Below are positions 1-9,659 of a DNA stretch of 64,000 nucleotides, in pieces. Made by a program: the position numbers and the translations under genes. This stretch comes from Strigamia acuminata (lineage: Eukaryota; Arthropoda; Chilopoda; Geophilomorpha; Linotaeniidae). The notes under the pieces were generated by a model. The model made no database searches and was not told the origin of the DNA. It was given only the letters and a program-made list of their open reading frames with translations. The DNA lies in contig CASHSZ010000054.1 in NCBI GenBank assembly GCA_949358305.1, positions 1-64,000 on the forward strand, read 5' to 3'. Each line of letters opens with the position of its first letter. The stretch's first letter is position 1.

Positions 1-2
1 TG

Positions 3-83
3 TATGATGGGATAGACGAAGAATTTGATGGGATGAACGATGAGGAACAATTGAACGAGAGCAACTTAGGCGATTTGGAATGA
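3..83 (+). CDS. Acidic C-terminal tail of an unidentified protein (partial)
   Basis: An open frame enters from the left edge and stops with TGA at 81-83. The 26 residues are rich in Asp, Glu and Asn, a composition common at the end of proteins or transposases. There is no recognisable domain, and the start lies outside the window. It could equally be a chance open frame. No function is assigned. Confidence 0.2.
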   Translation, partial: YDGIDEEFDGMNDEEQLNESNLGDLE

Positions 84-219
84 ATGTTTAAACGATAAAA
101 TGAAATAATAAAAGAAATAAAATGAAGTTTCCAATTGAAAATAATTTGAAAATAAAAAAAAAATTTATAAAATAATAGAGATATGAAAATCCATCCATAT
201 TAAAATAAACCAATTCCAG

Positions 220-398
220 ACGTTGCCGTGGGCCACGAGGAAATACCACCTCGGGTACCAACTGGACCGATAGTACGTCCACGAGGGCGTCCGCCAGAAC
301 CACAAGTACCGCGCCCACCAGTGCAGCCACAGTCACCACGCCCGAGGAGAGCCAAGAGCACATTGAAATATTTGTTGGAAAATTACCATTTAAAATAA
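220..398 (+). CDS. Exon-like open frame with an AT-hook-type motif
   Basis: A possible 3' splice site (AATTCCAG, ending at 219) is followed by an open frame that ends with TAA at 396-398. The peptide is Pro/Arg-rich and contains RPRGRPPEP, which fits the AT-hook core (RGRP) used for minor-groove DNA binding. It then runs into a short tail ending ENYHLK. The segment is much more GC-rich than the AT-rich DNA on either side, which supports a coding origin. No upstream exon can be linked with confidence. It may be the terminal exon of a transposase or chromatin protein. Confidence 0.25.
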
Positions 399-1483
399 GT
401 GAAATTTAGTAAAGGTTGTTGTAAAGAGTTAAAATTAATTCATACTAAGTGTTTGTATAAGTTTTAGTACTCAGGCCTCAGGAAGTTATTTATTGTAATC
501 ATTGCTCATATTTAATTGTTATTTATTTATTTCATGTTATGTTGTTTATTCATTGAAAGAAAAGAAGTGATGTCGTGTTCATGTATTTATGTAATTGGCC
601 ACTGGCAATACTGTCTAAGTCAAGTGCCGCCAGGTGATATAAACCTGAGCGGTGTGAATAAACACCACTCTTAGGTATACATCCTACTATTGAGTCCATT
701 TATTAAATGCAGCAGTACGACACTGCCGTGCAAATGCATCAAGACCCAAGTGTCCCTTGGTGGCGGACAGTTGGCTCATGGCCAGAGAAGGGCCATGGGA
801 ATATTGGACACCATTCACCATGCAAATATAACACACAGTTTAGGATTAATACTCTTTATTGCCATGGTTGTCTAAGGATAGCATATTCATCGTATTTTAC
901 TACAATCGGCTTCCATCAATGGTTAGAACACAATAAATTTGATTTATTTAAAGCCATCATTTTCTTTTTTTTCATAAAATCTATAAAAAATGAAATAAAC
1001 TGTTTATAACACACAGATTTGAAACCTGATCAATTTATTTCATTTGTTCACATGTCAGCATCTGATCCACTAATCTATTTTGACACACAAGATCTGAGCA
1101 GAAAGCATCTTACTTATCCTATTTGTTTAATAAGTAATATTCGTGTAAGAATTACACTTTGATATTACTTTGTATGTGGAAGGTGAAAGGCAATAACATA
1201 AGAAATTTTTATTATTTTAATTTAAAATTAGAACATTTACCAAATTTTTAATGGCCTTTTTGTGCTTAGTTTTGTACAACCAGTTTTATTTAAATTTAGT
1301 TCATCTATGGCAATCATCAGATTAAAAATGCCTTCTTATCAACTAGAACATCCCATTTTTATTTTAACATTGGGTTTACCTGAGGTGAGGACTTCTAGAT
1401 GTGTCCGCAAAGGAAAGATCTAATTTGTAGTAAGTAGACCGGCATTATGTTACAATTTGCTTTTTTTAAAATTTTATGGTTAG
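399..1483. other. AT-rich intergenic DNA, possible old LTR remnant
   Basis: No supported gene. Around 590-800 is a GC-richer patch with an inverted GGTGT/ACACC motif around AATAAA, followed near 750 by TTGGTGGCGGACAGTTGGC, which resembles the primer-binding side of a Gypsy LTR. No second LTR or coding sequence accompanies it. The open frames at 690-1009 have no recognisable content. Confidence 0.3.
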
Positions 1484-1576
1484 GATGACTTTGTTGCGTT
1501 GAACCAATTGATCGAAGCAATTCCGCAACTTCAGCCCGACAACAATGAATACCCAGCAATGAGTGCATTCGAGTAA
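1484..1576 (+). CDS. Possible terminal exon of an unidentified gene
   Basis: A pyrimidine/T-rich stretch ending TTAG (AG at 1482-1483) precedes 30 codons ending in TAA, followed within a few bases by AATAAA-type signals. The peptide has balanced amino-acid usage (begins DDFVALNQLIEAI). There is no domain and no linked upstream exon. Confidence 0.2.
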   Translation, partial: DDFVALNQLIEAIPQLQPDNNEYPAMSAFE

Positions 1577-1604
1577 ACTAAATAAAATAAATATATATAT
1601 ATAT

Positions 1605-1670
1605 ACCGTATTTCTGCAATTAAGAGCCGCGGCTCTTATTCAAAACGGGCACCCCAAGCCGCGGCTCTAA
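1605..1670. repeat. Palindromic GAGCCGCGGCTC repeat pair
   Basis: ACCGTATTTCTGCAATTAAG is followed by AGAGCCGCGGCTCT, and a second AGCCGCGGCTCTAA lies 30 bp later. The layout (ATTAA, GC palindrome, TTATTC) resembles the TAAACGCC-GGCGTTTA hairpin motif scattered through 45-59 kb. It is probably part of a short interspersed or MITE-type family. Confidence 0.45.
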
Positions 1671-1823
1671 ACCCATATTTATATATGTTAAAGAAGCTGC
1701 GGCTGACGCTGGAAAGTATGGGTGAGGAGGCAAGATGGCGATGGGAAGATGAACAATTGCAACCATATGTCATGATGAAGGACGAGCTGTCAACCTCGAA
1801 GGAGGGAATAGAAGGAGGGAATA

Positions 1824-2090
1824 GTGTTACGATCCGATCGGATCGTGATCCTTGAAACATTTCAGGCAAAAGTTATCGAGTTGGCCGATGTCCGATTACT
1901 TGTAATAGGAATTAGTGGTGAATTAGTGCATCCAGTGGGAAAAACCAAGTTGAATATCACTATTGGTAAATTGACATACAGACTTGAAGTGCTTATTGTT
2001 AAAGGATTTGACTATCAACTGTAACTAAGTGATCCATTTATGTTGTTTGCAAGATGTGTGCTCTACTATAATCGACAAAAAATCTTTCTT
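1824..2090 (+). pseudogene. Retropepsin-like fragment of a retroelement (degenerate)
   Basis: The open frame to 2024 encodes a segment that fits the middle of a Ty3/Gypsy-type aspartic protease: the beta-strand region ISGELVHPVGKTKL, then IGKLTYRLEVLIVKGFDYQL, where intact enzymes go on to the LGxDF strand. Here a stop and frame change follow, and a second frame carries a possible continuation up to about 2090. The catalytic DSG/DTG motif is not seen upstream, so this is only the C-terminal half of the domain. No RT follows. It is an old, isolated pol fragment. Confidence 0.45.
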
Positions 2091-2417
2091 AATTTTCGCA
2101 AAAATTTATTGCTCCAACAATTTTTAACTCGTTTCTATGTACTCTCGTCTAGTGTTTTCCCTTTCTAGTATAGTTGCGAAAGCCAAACTCAGCCGATGGC
2201 TGTGTAGTCCGAACATCGCAACTTTTGCAGTAGTGCAGCTGGCCAAACCCACAGTATTGTGTTTCCTGTCCATTGGAGTAGTCGTCCTTGGTTTTAAGCT
2301 GTATAATTTATATTCTGGTTGGCATATTATTTTGTATGTTGATTAATTTACTTGACTTCATATTTTGTTACTATATAATTTATGCTTTTGTAAATTTGCT
2401 TTAACTCCGTATATTTA
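2091..2417. other. AT-rich DNA, no gene seen
   Basis: Contains a 69-codon open frame (2137-2346) with no domain, signal or compositional support. Nothing else is recognised. Confidence 0.3.
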
Positions 2418-2500
2418 GTACACCATTGTTAATTATTTGCTATACAGTTATTGTAAATTTCATAAAGTGAATGAGTATTTATTCTGCGTTTACGACACCT
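2418..2500. repeat. Dispersed repeat R1, copy 1 (5' part)
   Basis: The stretch with ACACCATTGTTA, TACAGTTATT and GTAAATTTCATA recurs at 25835-25905 with about 80 percent similarity by eye. At the second site it is followed almost at once by the block that here lies about 700 bp further on (3190-3350). The two loci are therefore copies of one longer repeat that differ by a large indel. Confidence 0.5.
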
Positions 2501-3189
2501 GTATCTGTTTAGAGGCTATGTAAGTTAACTTGCTTACTGCATGAATAAACTTCATGACCCAAGTTGGATCATGTAGATTTAGATTTATCATTTATTTTTT
2601 CAACAATTCATTTCTCAGGAAGTACTGGATTGTTGTAATTGAAAATTAGAGAACCCTACAGAACGTTCACAAAGTGTTTGTCCAGTGAGTCACAACTTTA
2701 CCCAAGTTCTTGTACAACTTTTAATGTGTTCTTAACGTCGGATAAATTGATGAAAGTGGATGAAATTATGAGCGGTCAAAATAAGCAGCCATGTCTTAGT
2801 TGGAAATTAACATAAGTGGTTTAATAAATTCAAAAAGTACAGAGGGCGCTCGCGTAAGCGGGCGCGTCACAAAATAACGCAAATACAAAATGGAGTCAGG
2901 ACACTCCAACTTTCAAAAGATGTAGGTCTTAAACATCATGATAAAATTATCACAAAGACAAAAAAGCCAATCAGAGTGCAGTTTCGAAGATGGATTCCCC
3001 AAAAGCGCAAAATTCTGAGACAATTCTGTCAACGGAGATTTCTATCAGAAGCGGCCAATTTCCTAGAATTAAGATTCAGTTGAAATGGTCGAGTTTTCTT
3101 TGAATTTCATTCACATCTCAGCTGATGGGACCACGGTTTCAAACGTTTTTCATGTTGAATGTAAAATATTGCGCTTTTTTCGATTTTCT
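2501..3189. other. Non-coding DNA, probably interior of repeat R1 copy 1
   Basis: No supported gene. A short GC-rich patch near 2845-2875 (GGGCGCTCGCGTAAGCGGGC) stands out from AT-rich surroundings. The segment is missing from the second R1 copy at 25.9 kb, so it is either an insertion here or a deletion there. Confidence 0.3.
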
Positions 3190-3552
3190 ATGTGTGTGGG
3201 CCACTTACCCCACTTGTAGAATTTTTTTTATAATTTTATATAATTTATGTATTTTATTTAAAATATCCGCTCTTCGTTTTCCCATGCAGTTTGCACAGGC
3301 TGCAAGTTGCAGACGTCGACCCAGACGTCTTTATAAATGCTGCACACAATAAGGAGATAGCCATCCAGACAAAACAGAAAAAGGAAGATTGCTATACGTT
3401 GTCACGCTTTTGGAAGTGACAGAAAAAGAGAAAAATTGGAATTTTTTTGTAATTATTTTTCTAATCATTTTTCATTATTTTTCATTTATTTTTTCAATTT
3501 AGGTATTGGGGAAATTCCCTCATCTGTAAAAATGTATAATGTATAATGTATA
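3190..3552 (+). repeat. Dispersed repeat R1 with exon-like module
   Basis: A GGGCCACTT...CATGCAG block recurs at 25918-26010. Both copies show a T-rich tract, a CATGCAG acceptor-like site, then an open stretch: LHRLQVADVDPDVFINAAHN here and a clearly related, diverged peptide at 26 kb. The conserved reading frame across two diverged copies suggests a genuine exon of a multicopy gene or transposon. Downstream (about 3440-3540) lies an intron-like T-rich segment ending TTTTCAATTTAG, also present near 5240 and 6140. Confidence 0.45.
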
Positions 3553-3882
3553 CGGGTGGGACCAAATCCGCGCAAATCAAATGCGCGCGCTATTTAAAGC
3601 AGTGTCAAATGGGCGCGTGTTAAATGCGCGCCCACAATAAAAATGTAAAATTAAATAAAATAATAATTATAGCACGCAATTCAACAATCCGGAGTTTTAA
3701 ATGCGCATGTCTCAAATGCGCGCGGCTTAATTCCGCGCGTCTTAATTCCGCGCAAGTCAAATGCGCGCAATAACGTAACGCTTTGTAACGTCCACCAAAC
3801 GTTAAACAATGTAATGGTGATCCTAATGTTTCTCGGCGCGGTCGTGGGCCTGCCTGACACTGCACCAGAGCCCAGGCGTGGC

Positions 3883-4106
3883 ATATCTAGACTGTACGAC
3901 TGGTGGTGCCAGTGGAACCAAACGATTCCATCTGCCAAATGTGTAGTGCACACCAGTGTAACATTGTCTACAGGTGTGGCCACACTGCATGTTCTGGATG
4001 TGTTTAAAGGATTGTTGAGGTTGATGTGCTACTGAAATGCCTTATTTGTCGCATGGTGATCAAGAAGCGCAGCTACCTCACCAGACTCTTCTTTGAACTA
4101 TTTTAA
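3883..4106 (+). pseudogene. RING-finger fragment (IAP-type) captured in transposon
   Basis: One frame shows the order of zinc ligands expected for a C3HC4 RING of the IAP/BIRC type: CQMC, then YRCGHTACSGC, then CLICR, followed by a basic tail. An in-frame TAA sits right after CSGCV, and another stop precedes the segment, so it cannot encode an intact domain as it stands. In known proteins this domain recruits E2 ubiquitin-conjugating enzymes. Here it lies inside a DNA transposon, which suggests capture of a host exon. Weak alternative: a RING gene native to the element. Confidence 0.55.
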
Positions 4107-4198
4107 GTGTTTTAAATTCATATTGCAATTGTAAACTGTCCACTGACAGATGGAATCACTGTGAAATCTGAAGCAACAAATTCCAAAATGAAAACTAA

Positions 4199-4620
4199 AG
4201 GTGGGTTCACACTTGTGTTCACACTAGACGCAACGCAAGCTGCTTGCGTCCAAAAATTCTTCATGTTGACGCCAAATCCTGCTTCAACTCCGAGTTGAAG
4301 TAAGCGACGCAACGCAAGGAAAGGTCTTGCGTCCAACCAATCACGATCGACTTCAACTCTCGTCGATTCACGTTTGGTTGGTGAGACTTTGCCACATGCA
4401 AACAGGCCACCATTTTCGGATTCTGCAACTAGTTCTAGAACTAGATCCAATTCCAGGTTTCATTGAAACCATCCGATTGGCCAGACGCTGCATGCTAATG
4501 CGAAAACTGTCTGTTGCAGCTCTGTTCACACGTGCCCTACAGTGTGAACAGACTCTGCGTTGCGTTTAATTACTTTTTCCTTGCCTTGCCCCTAGTGTGA
4601 ACACAAGTGTGAACCCACCT
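4199..4620. mobile_element. PIF/Harbinger-type MITE, nested
   Basis: This is a 422-bp element with perfect 29-bp terminal inverted repeats that start AGGTGGGTTCACACTTG. It is flanked by the 3-bp duplication TAA at 4196-4198 and 4621-4623. A TAA/TTA 3-bp duplication is the mark of PIF/Harbinger transposition. It sits inside the 3553-4870 transposon, so it inserted later. There is no coding capacity; the small open frames within it are shadows of the inverted structure. Confidence 0.8.
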
Positions 4621-4870
4621 TAAAGCAACATTTGAGACTGGTTTTTTAACAATTTATTTTAATTAATTCTATATAATTTGTATTTGTTTTTTTTTTATTT
4701 AATTCTGTCAAAATAATAAATTCAGTATGCGCGCATTCAGGACGCGCGGATCTAAAACGCGCGCATTTGAATTGCGCGTATCCGAGAGCGCGCATTTAAG
4801 ACGCGCGTATTTGATGCGCGTATTTGACTTGTGCGCTCATTTAAGACGCGCCCATTTGGTCCCCGCCCAA

Positions 4871-6300
4871 TGTATAATGCCTGCAAAGTCATGATATCAT
4901 CAACACAAGAGCTAGTTATCCAAGTCAAGGAGAAAAATGCAGATTGCTAACGAGTAAGTATGTCACGCTTTTTGAAGTGACAGAAAGAGAAAACAAAAAC
5001 CTGAACGAATCACTATCGAGTCTGAATACTTCAAGCGACGAACAAGAAAACATTTTGTCGCTGCCTGGCAACGCAAATGTTTTTTTTTCTTTTTAAAATT
5101 TTTTTTCTTTTCAAATTTTCTTTTCTATGTTTAAAAAATATTTGTAATTATTTAAATTTTTTTTTCGGTTTTTTTGTCGAATTTTTTTGTAATTTTTTTT
5201 CTACTCATTTTTCATTATTTTTCATTTATTTTTTCAATTTAGGTATTGGGGGAATTCCCTCATCTGTATAATGCCTGCAAAGTCATGATATCATCAATGC
5301 CTTCTTCGAGAATGGTGCGCGAAACTTGCAAGGATTTACCGAATAAGACTTTCCGGTGAGAAGTCCGGGCGTTGGAAGCGTTGGAAGCGCTGAAGGAGGC
5401 GTTCGAAGCCTTCTTGGTGCAGTTCACGGTGCTGTATGGGATGTAAATTCCCCAGGCACATTTCACAACAAATTAGCTGGGGTGATTAACTGTGCAACAA
5501 TTTTTTGTTGCACCAAAATGAGCTAATTGCGCAGACCTGAAGTGTGCCAACCTAACCTAGGAGCTAGAGTTTTGGCACACTTTTGAATGACCGTGAGAGT
5601 TGAAACTGCTGATATTAGTCCTATAAACGGCATTCACCTGTAGTATTTACTTAATAAAAACCCGGATTGCAACAAGCCGGATCCCAACAAGCCGTTGCAC
5701 CATTTTTCTTTTCCTCACGACCGTTGTTGCATATGATTATCATTATTCATTCCACATTATTAGTCATTATCATTAGCTTTAATTTAGTATTTATTATTTA
5801 TTGTAATTTCCACTCAATAAATTGTTATTTTACTTACCTTGTATTCATTTTACCCCTATTAGTAAATGGAAAATTAGAAAAGATACAAGATCAGGCCCGG
5901 TTAGATCCGTAGAAATCGCCCCCTTAATCTTCAGTTACGACTTGTATTAAACGGCTGATTGTAGTGTTGGAAAACATTTTGATCTCTCTAATATCAGGTA
6001 AAAAAAAATTTTTCATAAATTTTACTGATTTTCCAAATACTGTATTTTATCATTATTTTTCATTTTTTTTTGTAGAATTTTTTTGTAATTTTTTTTCTGT
6101 TTTGTTTTTCATTATTTTTCATTTAGATTTTCAATTTAGGTATTGGGGGAATTTTCCCCCATTACCCCTCATCTGTAATGCCTGCAAAGTCATGATATCA
6201 TCAACGCAAGACATTTTGGAAGACGTATCATATGGGTCGCACATGGTAATTACATGCCCAACGAAAGATTGTCCCAACCATATATCATTTATAGTAAGTA
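4871..6300 (+). repeat. Three repeats of an exon-like ACKVMISS module
   Basis: The sequence AATGCCTGCAAAGTCATGAT recurs at about 4876, 5272 and 6177, each time reading ACKVMISS and then diverging. The first continues as an LVIQVKEKNADC peptide and reaches GTAAGT. The second continues through ETCKDLPNKTFR to a GTGAGA donor-like site. The third runs through CPTKDCPNH to GTAAGT. The second and third copies are preceded by the same T-rich, intron-like DNA ending CAATTTAG. The third reads CxxC...CPxxxC, a possible zinc ribbon. These look like duplicated exons of one gene family, with no complete gene visible. Confidence 0.45.
5461..5960. other. Intergenic DNA, no gene recognised
   Basis: AT-rich stretch with short inverted motifs (for example CAACAATTTTTTGTTG near 5496, and GTGTGCCA/TGGCACAC near 5541-5580). 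Short GCAACAAGCCGGAT-like duplications occur at 5667-5695. The small open frame 5667-5912 has no support. Confidence 0.3.
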
Positions 6301-7070
6301 TTAATTAATTATAAATTATTAACTACCAATACACTACTTTTTGTTTACTTTTTTTAACATTGCCAGCTGGTAGGAGCGTTGGGATTAGAAAAAGTTATTA
6401 ATTTCCAATTATCCCAGCAATTGTGCTAGGATATATCAAATACTCCAAGAGCGACTGCTGTAGTAATTGTTGTAAGGCCATCTCTCATAGACATGCCAAC
6501 TGGGACTGAAATACTGGCAACGTAGTATCAACAAGCAGAATAGCAATTCAAATCATAATTATCAAATAAAAAAATTGTAACCGCAACAAGCAAAGGGAAT
6601 ACACATTGAAGAAAGTAGATCTCATCAATTTTCTTGTCATTCTTCAAACTCATTTTTCAAAGTTCGCTTTCTTTAATTGCTTCACTTCGGTCTTCTAAAA
6701 AGAAAAAAAAATAAGGAAAGTCACTTTCCGTCATGACACATACACCCAACAACAACAACAAACTTCATCCACGAAATCTCTCATGTAAATTTTGCATCTG
6801 GCAAAAAATGAGATTGGCAGTACTCAAAAAGTAAATGATCAAAATAAATAAAACAAAAAGGTAAATGCTACACTCATAAATTGAATTGTAGTCTTACAGA
6901 ACCAATATTGTCCACATAATGTGGAGTTTGGTAAACGCTACACTCACATAGCCAAATGCAGTCTTACAACACCAAATCACTAACAATTTGCCGCCATCTT
7001 TCCAGAGCCAATGCAACTACGAAACACGTTCACGACCAAGAAATATTAACTTGACCAATCCATCCACTCA
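6301..7070. other. AT-rich DNA with a two-copy ~60-bp repeat
   Basis: GGTAAATGCTACACTCA...GTCTTACA at 6860-6905 is repeated with changes at 6930-6975, and a third diverged copy occurs at 26578-26625. No gene is supported. Confidence 0.35.
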
Positions 7071-7365
7071 AAATCCTATCTTAATCCGTTTCCTTGGCTA
7101 TTCATGGATAAAATTATTAATAAATACGATCGAAAAAGCATGAAAATTGTGAAATGTATCAACGTAAAGGTCACGAATCCGAGAACAACGGAGGAAAACG
7201 ACGTACCGTAGGGAGATTTTCGAACGTAAAAACAATTACTCAAATCACACCATCGATTCACAATCCAACCTTAATCCTGTTCTTTTGGTACCCATCGATC
7301 AAATTCCGGGTGAATACAATGAAAAAACGACTTATAATTGTGAAAAATATCGAACCGAGAGAGAA
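7071..7365. repeat. Imperfect tandem duplication (~185 bp period)
   Basis: The segment CTTAATCC...CATGAAAATTGTGAAA (7078-7160) is repeated in diverged form at 7268-7350 (CTTAATCC...CTTATAATTGTGAAA). It lies upstream of the kinase gene. The open frame 7154-7417 over it has no recognisable product. Confidence 0.4.
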
Positions 7366-7940
7366 ATCAACGGCGGGCAACAACAACGACATGCTTAATG
7401 GCAGGCAGGACACGTGACTGTTGCTACACTGCATCACGATTGGTTGGAATCAATGTGAAGGAATTGCGTCATGCTCTTCAGATAAGAAAGGACAGTGGTT
7501 CCCACCAGAGTACGCTGCAATTCATTGTCAAGGAAACTTGAATTTAATTTATTGAAACAAAACTTAATTGAACGAAATTTTTTTTTTTAGACGAAAATGT
7601 AATTTTTTTTAACCAAAATTTAATTTTTTTCATATTTAATTCATAGTTAATTCATGTTTTAGTTCAAATATTTGGTCAGAAAATTCATTTTTTTAAACCG
7701 TAAATTCATTTTTTGAACAAAAAATTAATTCATAATTGTTGTCATCCACAAAATAAAGGATATTGAATACTTTTTAGATACACAAGTGATCAAATAAATA
7801 AGAAATTCCCACCACAAACAGAAATATACAAATATTGGACGTAAGCGTAAAAAAAACCACATTGGCCACAAAATTACGTTTCAACAACGTTACCGCAACC
7901 GTAAACATCACATACGGTACGTTCAACGTACGTGACTCAA
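7366..7940. other. AT-rich intergenic DNA upstream of kinase gene
   Basis: No gene. Homopolymer-rich A/T tracts at 7575-7735. The open frame of the kinase extends upstream to 7835, but that part has no kinase-family content and is read as leader DNA. Confidence 0.35.
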
Positions 7941-7948
7941 AATATGAT

Positions 7949-8020
7949 GTATATATACTCCCATCATTATTATACAACACAAACACATCATTTGACAGTC
8001 GACTCAGTTCATACTTCAGT
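7949..8020 (+). promoter_or_regulatory. Candidate core promoter of the SRPK-like gene
   Basis: TATATATA-type sequence at about 7949-7957 and TTATAC at about 7969 are followed by two TCAGT motifs (8004-8008 and 8016-8020). TCAGT is the common arthropod initiator. The second TATA-like site is about 30 bp before the first TCAGT, a normal distance. This would give a leader of only 20-30 bases before the ATG at 8036. Confidence 0.35.
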
Positions 8021-8035
8021 CATCATTACAGCAAA

Positions 8036-9040
8036 ATGGACGTAAAAATTAATTTGCCAGATGCGACAGAAGCTTACCACAATTACGATTTCGATTACGA
8101 AGACGATGACGACATCGAATACCCACTCTGTTATTGTACAGGCTTTTATTATCGGGTGAAAATGGGCGAAACGATTTGCAACAGGTACACGGTCGAGCGC
8201 AAACTCGGTTTGGGTAATTTCTCAACCGTTTGGCTGTGTTGGGACCAACACCAACTGCACTCGGTCGCCTTAAAGATCATGAAAACTGCGCCACGAATCA
8301 CGGCAGCAGCTCTCCTGGAGATCGAATTCCTTAAACACACGCGCCATTGTGACCCCGATGGTTCTCACAAGAACAAAATAGTCAAATTATTGGACAATTT
8401 TGAACTAAATGGTACATATGGTACTCACGTGTGCATGGTGTTCGAGCTTTTGGGCCAGGATTTATTGCAGTGTAAGGGAAAGAAAGGTCTGCCGTTGGTC
8501 AATGTAAAAAGAATCGTAAAGCAGGTACTCGAAGCACTCGACTACTTGCACACGACGTGTGGGATTATTCACGCAGACATTAAACCGGATAATATCTGCT
8601 GGCTGAGTAGTGCTCCGGAAGAACAGGCAGTTAAATTAGCCGATCTTGGAAATGCCTGCTGGGTGGATCGCCATTTCTCCGCTATTATTCAATCGAGCGC
8701 TTATCGTTGTCCCGAAGTTTTGGTGCGAGCGGATTACGGAGCGAGTGCTGATATTTGGAGTACTGCCTGCACGGCGTTCGAATTGGCGACCGGACACTTT
8801 CTGTTTCCACATCATTTAGAAGAGAGTCGCGTGGAGGACGGAATACACATGAAGCGGATATTGAAATTGCTGGGCGGTGCACCGAAACATGCCATTTTCG
8901 AATTGTTAACTAAAAAACACGGCTGGGGTGAGAATGAAGCAGCTCAATTTTCTGAGTTTTTGTTGCCCATGGTGGCGCTTGATCCAAATAAACGCTCTTC
9001 GGCAAAAGATGCACTCGAACATCAATGGCTACATTTATAA
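8036..9040 (+). CDS. Compact SRPK-like serine/threonine kinase, intronless
   Basis: 334 aa from the ATG at 8036 (context CAAAATGG). An upstream ATG at 7835 would add 67 residues unlike the family. SRPKs phosphorylate Arg-Ser dipeptides of SR splicing factors. Family signs: the pre-kinase YPLCYCTGFYYRVKMG, the Gly loop LGLGNFSTVWLCWD (residues 57-70), VALK Lys80, EIEFLK Glu95, THVCMVFELLG (130-140), catalytic IIHADIKPDN (Asp181; most SRPKs have HTDIKPEN), and LADLGNACWVD (201-211, DLG in place of DFG, as in SRPKs). The long spacer that splits SRPK kinase domains is missing; only about a dozen residues remain. No introns and no poly-A tail are seen, so it may be an old retrocopy kept by selection. 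Acidic N-terminus at residues 18-28. Confidence 0.85.
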   Translation: MDVKINLPDATEAYHNYDFDYEDDDDIEYPLCYCTGFYYRVKMGETICNRYTVERKLGLGNFSTVWLCWDQHQLHSVALKIMKTAPRITAAALLEIEFLKHTRHCDPDGSHKNKIVKLLDNFELNGTYGTHVCMVFELLGQDLLQCKGKKGLPLVNVKRIVKQVLEALDYLHTTCGIIHADIKPDNICWLSSAPEEQAVKLADLGNACWVDRHFSAIIQSSAYRCPEVLVRADYGASADIWSTACTAFELATGHFLFPHHLEESRVEDGIHMKRILKLLGGAPKHAIFELLTKKHGWGENEAAQFSEFLLPMVALDPNKRSSAKDALEHQWLHL

Positions 9041-9230
9041 TGTTAATATTCCTTATTTCTCAATTTAAGTAATTAATTTGGTCAATTACAAATGCATCAT
9101 CTTTATAGTTACGGTTTGCTAACTGCAGTACTTTACCACTAGGTGGCATTAGATTCGCATCACATACTCTATTTTGATTTTACAGCGTTGTTTTGACAGA
9201 GAAACAACCTAAAAGAAAAATTTGAAAGAC

Positions 9231-9420
9231 ATGCCAGAAAATGAACGCCGAGGTATTTTGATGTTTGATGAAGTATCTTTACAGCAACATGTGGATCTTA
9301 AGAAAACAGCATTCCAGCCATAAAGTTTGAACCAAGAAATCATGCATTAGTATTTTCATCTCAACCCTTTTTAAAAGGCTGGACTCAAACAATTGGAGCT
9401 TTGTTCACTCAACATTTTCT
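9231..9420 (+). pseudogene. P-element/THAP9-like transposase fragment, frameshifted
   Basis: The frame beginning MPENERRGILMFDEVSLQQH matches the LxFDEM-type strand that carries a catalytic Asp in P-element and THAP9 transposases. It stops at TAA 9321-9323. A different frame from 9326 carries the next family block, HALVFSSQPFLKGWTQTIGA, the usual ALVFM...W.QPI segment. Two family blocks in the right order but different frames mean a broken gene. No THAP domain or further catalytic blocks are visible. Confidence 0.55.
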
Positions 9421-9433
9421 GACATTTTCCAAC

Positions 9434-9640
9434 CCTAAGATGGGTCTTTTTGTGACACTATTTGTAAAAAATCATTATTTTCATGTGAAATAATTATTTT
9501 TTTTTATCTGATTTTTGCTGACTATTCCTTTGAGACATCACTAGACACTACACCACAATTAAAATTTTAATAATTTTTTTATTTTGTCTGTAATTTCAAA
9601 TCAAATATTAACTGGGTCAAAAAGACCCACGCAAGATTAC
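9434..9640. repeat. Small inverted-repeat element (MITE candidate)
   Basis: TGGGTCTTTTTG near 9438 is matched by CAAAAAGACCCA near 9617 in the opposite orientation, with AT-rich DNA between. The ends are short and imperfect and no clear target duplication was found. It lies between the P-type and Harbinger-type fragments. Confidence 0.35.
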
Positions 9641-9659
9641 GAGCCGCCAACTGCGAAAC

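Larger units (their letters stand above)
3553..4870. mobile_element. Non-autonomous DNA transposon with GC-rich subterminal repeats
   Basis: The ends are inverted: GGGTGGGACCAAAT on the left, and the right end reads GGGCGGGGACCAAAT on the complementary strand. TGTATA flanks both sides (3547-3552 and 4871-4876) as a possible target duplication, although nearby TATAATG repeats blur the exact ends. Both termini carry many copies of a motif close to TCAAATGCGCGC, in opposite orientation at the two ends, which is how transposase-binding subterminal repeats usually look. The interior holds a degenerate RING-finger sequence and a nested MITE. No transposase is present. Confidence 0.6.

Noticed and set aside
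88-363. 91-codon minus-strand frame at the left edge
   Set aside because: Antisense to the AT-hook-like exon; its hydrophobic run comes from A/T tracts.
7835-8035. Upstream extension of the kinase frame
   Set aside because: 67 residues without family similarity, overlapping TATA and initiator-like motifs; the ATG at 8036 fits better.
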